In this document: piece after piece, positions 61,801 to 64,000 of the stretch
How positions within the stretch are numbered: the stretch's first letter is position 1
How the letters are laid out: each line of letters opens with the position of its first letter
Source of the DNA: SAR324 cluster bacterium
GTDB taxonomy: Bacteria; SAR324; NAC60-12
Length of the DNA stretch: 64,000 nt
Assembly: GCA_028281495.1 (NCBI GenBank)
Contig: JANQJU010000033.1
Coordinates: 186,001 to 250,000 of the forward strand
Direction: 5' to 3'
Notes under the pieces: model-generated
Database searches by the model: none
What the model saw: only the letters and a program-made list of their open reading frames with translations
Told to the model about the DNA's origin: nothing
Translations under genes and position numbers: made by a program

Positions 61801-62662
61801 TATTCACGTTGGTAAGGACGTCTGAACTTGTTTCAGGGACAATCGCCGCCAATTCTTGGGTGATACTTTCGGAGGTGTTGCTACCACGACCCAAGGCACT
61901 GGATGCCAAGCGGACTTGAATCGCAGGATCCACAACAACCGGTTCGGTTTCCGTTAATGCTTCTTCAACTTCTTCCTGGACGGTTTTGTTTTCGCTTTCT
62001 GCCTGTTCCTTCACCGCTTCCAGGATGTCGTCTTCAATTGTACTGTTGTCTTCTAAGCCGATTATCCGCCCCACAAATTCGTCGTTGTCTAAGAAGCGGT
62101 TAGCATTAACACCGAGTGCACTGGTCAGCGTATTGAGTTCGTCAGAAAAGGCCGTGCTGGTCACATCTGAAAGCGTGACTGCTACCTCTCGCCTGTTTCG
62201 CTGTAGCTGTTCCGGTAGATCAGACCCTAATAACCTTCGGGTTGTCACATCGGTTACTGGGTTCACCATCCGGTTAATGGTGCCTTCGGTAACATCTGCA
62301 AAAATAATGGTCCCCATCGGTTCGCCACCATCGGTTCGATTTCCGATGAGTAATAGAGGGTACGCTACATTGGCGCTTTCAATTGTCAGCGAGTATTCCC
62401 CAATTGAATCTGAGATACCAGTTGCAAGCGTGTCTCCACTGGTATTGATGATTGTGATCGTGGCTCCAGGAATGGAAAAGCCATCAGCAATCGTACCGGT
62501 CACTATTAACGTGGCCGTAGTTGGTTCTTCATCAGGTGGCACGTCACCTGAACTATCGTCATCATTATCACCTCCTCCTGAGGAGCAGGCCAACATAAGG
62601 GCCCCAATCACAATAAAATACAGGATGTACTTTATCCACCTGAGGTTGAGTTTCTTCTCCAT
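58898..62662 (-). CDS. 1254-residue Thr-linker lipoprotein
   Basis: A lipoprotein with lipobox MLAC (Cys26) and an acidic tether (SSGGGDNDDDSSG, then PPDEE). Domains in order: carboxypeptidase-regulatory-like sandwich (about 55-125), a long helical region (about 125-500), a Thr-rich linker of (A)PTTTTT units (61010-61140), several beta-sandwich repeats (about 580-1000) and a C-terminal domain (about 1000-1230) with SPGLG, LIPAGAE and NWTI. It shares this plan with the 936-residue neighbour but has an extra beta-rich insertion after the linker. AGGAGG lies four bases before the ATG. Followed by a strong terminator. No function is recognised. Confidence 0.87.
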   Translation of the reverse strand: MEKKLNLRWIKYILYFIVIGALMLACSSGGGDNDDDSSGDVPPDEEPTTATLIVTGTIADGFSIPGATITIINTSGDTLATGISDSIGEYSLTIESANVAYPLLLIGNRTDGGEPMGTIIFADVTEGTINRMVNPVTDVTTRRLLGSDLPEQLQRNRREVAVTLSDVTSTAFSDELNTLTSALGVNANRFLDNDEFVGRIIGLEDNSTIEDDILEAVKEQAESENKTVQEEVEEALTETEPVVVDPAIQVRLASSALGRGSNTSESITQELAAIVPETSSDVLTNVNTQFQQVSVALEEVKTKAQAQNFSDAEVRVALEGAEEAAAGAAITQNASAIDVTSTNNVVNLVQNLVTLLADEIVTAVQESVANSSLTATGGGGVDLEAVTTIVTVASEQAATVALAIDLTTQALDSTATTFIQTTVVSTFNTSQTTVTSAIETQGVENLTTAVASVSNELSNSTTTTVAQVASDASTAGVTVNENVSQITVPEATTDAIPDTLAPTTTTTVQASTTTTVAPTTTTTAAPTTTTTAAPTTTTTAAPTTTTTAAVTTTTAGVTTTTTQATGETTTTSTTTSTFADPKISFAPALTITSLNVRSLAVTVTGTANAPYEFRVATTGNTAGTIHRTIASSGTLQVANSTFVLDISNFPTQGNAIGAYFSLGGTSGVKTAEVVTTINAQVAGTLAAAFIPSALTVANSNNFSIGVTSIAVGATMNYVITYNSGSSSGSVTFTHVDQTISLSTLLATSDNTSIATTTTSAAAIAGTLTFSFGTAGVGSVNQIVSLTGNTSFGGPSTPTISAASTMIGTNVGAFPFTIGNVTNGNTYRIFAIDTAGNSVTQSGSIFQTGSTTISVNLSSLTDTAIATSVVAVNQLDQSSNAGSELFTKDTKGPTTLGSTNISMASTIRTFGTFAASPNSFIAHTMYANDVSTAAFRVIRATTSEVGFIALEGPGGIVHTARSVTLNNDFNKGSVFVSSIVSTVNLSSLPEGAYTVSVAIGDSFGNVSNLGDSLSYTLSSTNGSFFFSTATTSGLAFTGNGRLYDPTIPAAALNLIRVGTTIQQIQYTEQMLVATSLNDRSVVTTNPGTGFRAHTGSLVIAHTGVGFFRLSATVASPGLGHSTNIMTHSLFRQMFTITITDPRDLIPAGAEKWIIDRNNWTIANSRAPESGVGFGYFTMAFTVAINSGVTNWGRELSAAVPVTVNDLTNTIIANSITRLDLEIAASGSFHTATSSSFYILTTANDAVITTTGILVK
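61010..61140 (-). repeat. Thr-rich tandem repeat, 24-nt period
   Basis: About four to five near-identical 24-nt units encode APTTTTTA blocks in the 1254-residue lipoprotein. Copies differ by single bases, so the tract probably varies in length between strains. Confidence 0.85.
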
Positions 62663-62894
62663 AATCCTCCTACCATAGATACCTAGTCTCTCAAAAAAAC
62701 AGGATTCTCCCTACACCAAATTTCCATTTGAGTCATAGGGTATCCACAAACACGCGCCCGCGTTCATCTACATCTATCCAAGAAATATCATCATTGAGCA
62801 TTGAAATTCCACCGATTTTTATCGAACGAATAAAAAAGTCTGTGTGTGAAATGCTTGCTCCAACAAAAAGCCTAGTCGGAAAACGCATAAAAAC

Positions 62895-64000
62895 TCAAAA
62901 CAAAGTTTTCCAAACTGCATTTATTGAAAGAACCTCACTGTTAAATGAGAATTCTCCGATATTGGAAAATGCCCGTATGCGCATATATCCAAATTGTAAG
63001 GTAAAAGACTCCTGATACATCCAAGCAATATTCAAAGAATCGGTTTGGCGTATGGTCTGCCGACGCTTTTCATCCTCTGAACTTGTGGAATCGGATGTAC
63101 TATTTTCATCGCTAGTTGGGTCCGTAGAAACCACACGGTCTTTTTCGTCGTAACCACTCCAGCGACCACTTGAATCGAGGCTGGCCCTAAACTCAGAGTC
63201 AGAGTCAAGCTGCCAATTTTTCTCGTAATTCAGCCCTAATGACCATTGATTAAAACGTTGACGTTTCCCCTGCGCTGCTTCGCGATAAAGGCCTAACGAA
63301 CTCCGAAGCCTCCCCCATTGAGCGGGTAAATAATAAAACAAGCGGTAGTCCGCTCCAAAGGAAAGAGCACTGTCTCGATCTTCTTCATGGTCTAAAGGTT
63401 CTTTTTGAAAATCTTTATGCAAAAATTTGCCTACAACCGAAGAAGTCCATTCTGTTGAATGCACTCGTGTATAGCTCGGAATCAGAATATGGAATGTTGC
63501 AATATCGCCATTGTCAGAAGTCAATTCCTCGTCATCATCATTGTTGGCATTTCCATCAAACCGACTGATGGCGTAGGCCAACCCCCAAACGTCTCGTGGA
63601 AGCTGCCATGTATATTGAGCCACGAGTGTGTGGGCTTGCAAGCCCAAATCTTTGAAATCCACATCGTTAGTTTCTTGGTCTTCATACGATTCTAGAGCAT
63701 AGGTGTATTGCAACTGGAAGGTACGATTCGTTCTTTGGGGTTTCACTCGATAACCCAAAGTGATGTCGGTAGAAGTGATACTCGCCTTTCGATCTTCAAA
63801 CGGTATGTGAGGTTCCAATTCATCCGAAAAGTGGGCCGCATTGCTATCCAAACGTGCTCCTGCCCCCACGGCGAGTTGCCAAGCAACCGGACGTTCTTCG
63901 GGTGGTAAGTTGGCATTTTTAAGAGCCTCCAATTGTTCTAGGTCCTTATTATAGTAAATTACAAATGTCCGTTCGGCTGCTTGGCCTTGGCTATCGGTTG
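62895..64000 (-). CDS. Outer-membrane beta-barrel protein, partial
   Basis: The frame is open from the stop at 62895 through the right edge, so the N terminus lies outside the window; the visible part is about 367 residues. Alternating hydrophobic/polar strands with aromatic girdles are seen (LAVGAGARLDS, DITLGYRV, QLQYTYALES, LVAQYTWQL, FGADYRLFYYL, LGLNYEKNW) and the chain ends in a terminal Phe (WKTLF), the usual signal for outer-membrane insertion by BAM. The upstream visible residues (FVIYYNKDLEQLEALKNANLPPEE) are helical. It is upstream of the lipoprotein pair on the same strand. The barrel family is not identified. Confidence 0.8.
   Translation of the reverse strand, partial: TDSQGQAAERTFVIYYNKDLEQLEALKNANLPPEERPVAWQLAVGAGARLDSNAAHFSDELEPHIPFEDRKASITSTDITLGYRVKPQRTNRTFQLQYTYALESYEDQETNDVDFKDLGLQAHTLVAQYTWQLPRDVWGLAYAISRFDGNANNDDDEELTSDNGDIATFHILIPSYTRVHSTEWTSSVVGKFLHKDFQKEPLDHEEDRDSALSFGADYRLFYYLPAQWGRLRSSLGLYREAAQGKRQRFNQWSLGLNYEKNWQLDSDSEFRASLDSSGRWSGYDEKDRVVSTDPTSDENSTSDSTSSEDEKRRQTIRQTDSLNIAWMYQESFTLQFGYMRIRAFSNIGEFSFNSEVLSINAVWKTLF

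Overview
The window looks like a chromosomal segment of a Gram-negative, heterotrophic bacterium with an elaborate signalling and envelope repertoire. The Gram-negative call rests on an LptF/LptG-type lipopolysaccharide-export permease, an apolipoprotein N-acyltransferase (Lnt), Sec lipoproteins and a C-terminal-Phe beta-barrel protein. The multiplicity of SpoIIE-type phosphatases, the pseudo-receiver protein with a long acidic linker and a C-terminal helix, and the FecR/lipoprotein locus recall deltaproteobacterial or SAR324-like lineages. That placement is an inference and no 16S rRNA or other phylogenetic marker is present. No rRNA, intact tRNA, CRISPR array or insertion sequence was found; one decayed tRNA-Gly-like remnant may lie upstream of clpP.

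Layout. (1) 1-5 kb, minus strand: three consecutive SpoIIE/PP2C phosphatases (HAMP receptor, soluble, receiver-linked). (2) 5.2-8.5 kb: a 5'-nucleotidase-like lipoprotein and an LptF/G permease. (3) 8.8-20.3 kb, plus strand: a giant acidic pseudo-receiver protein, then a probable operon of MEMO-family protein, Cache-HAMP-SpoIIE phosphatase, STAS protein, HAMP-GAF-GGDEF-EAL protein and an unknown membrane protein. (4) 20.3-27.3 kb, minus strand: GlgX, two GT2 glycosyltransferases, a GT-C-like membrane protein and a small lipoprotein. (5) 27.8-34.8 kb, plus strand: a complete sugar ABC importer (ATPase, binding protein, two permeases) followed by an amylosucrase, with inverted repeats in most of the gaps. 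(6) 34.9-41.8 kb: small hypotheticals, nucleoside deaminase, CNNM-type membrane protein, ClpP, Lnt, a CheY-like regulator and a receiver-SpoIIE phosphatase. (7) 41.9-50.4 kb, plus strand: a tightly packed MoxR/DUF58/DUF4129/DUF4350/SpoIIM/RDD cluster that includes a small zinc-ribbon membrane protein. (8) 50.5-52.9 kb: BioD and two unknown proteins. (9) 53-64 kb, minus strand: an envelope locus with a partial beta-barrel, two large paralogous lipoproteins with Thr-rich linkers, a FecR-domain protein and another lipoprotein.

How the genes may work together. Regions 1, 3 and 6 together hold five SpoIIE-type phosphatases and one STAS protein, as in a partner-switching network, but no HATPase anti-sigma/kinase partner is present. 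Regions 4 and 5 are divergent and suggest uptake of sucrose or a related alpha-glucoside, conversion to alpha-glucan and fructose by amylosucrase, and glucan trimming by GlgX. Region 7 matches a known MoxR-based membrane-associated module. Region 9 is the least explained part: an exported FecR-like protein with large acid-tethered lipoproteins and an outer-membrane barrel, with no recognised function.
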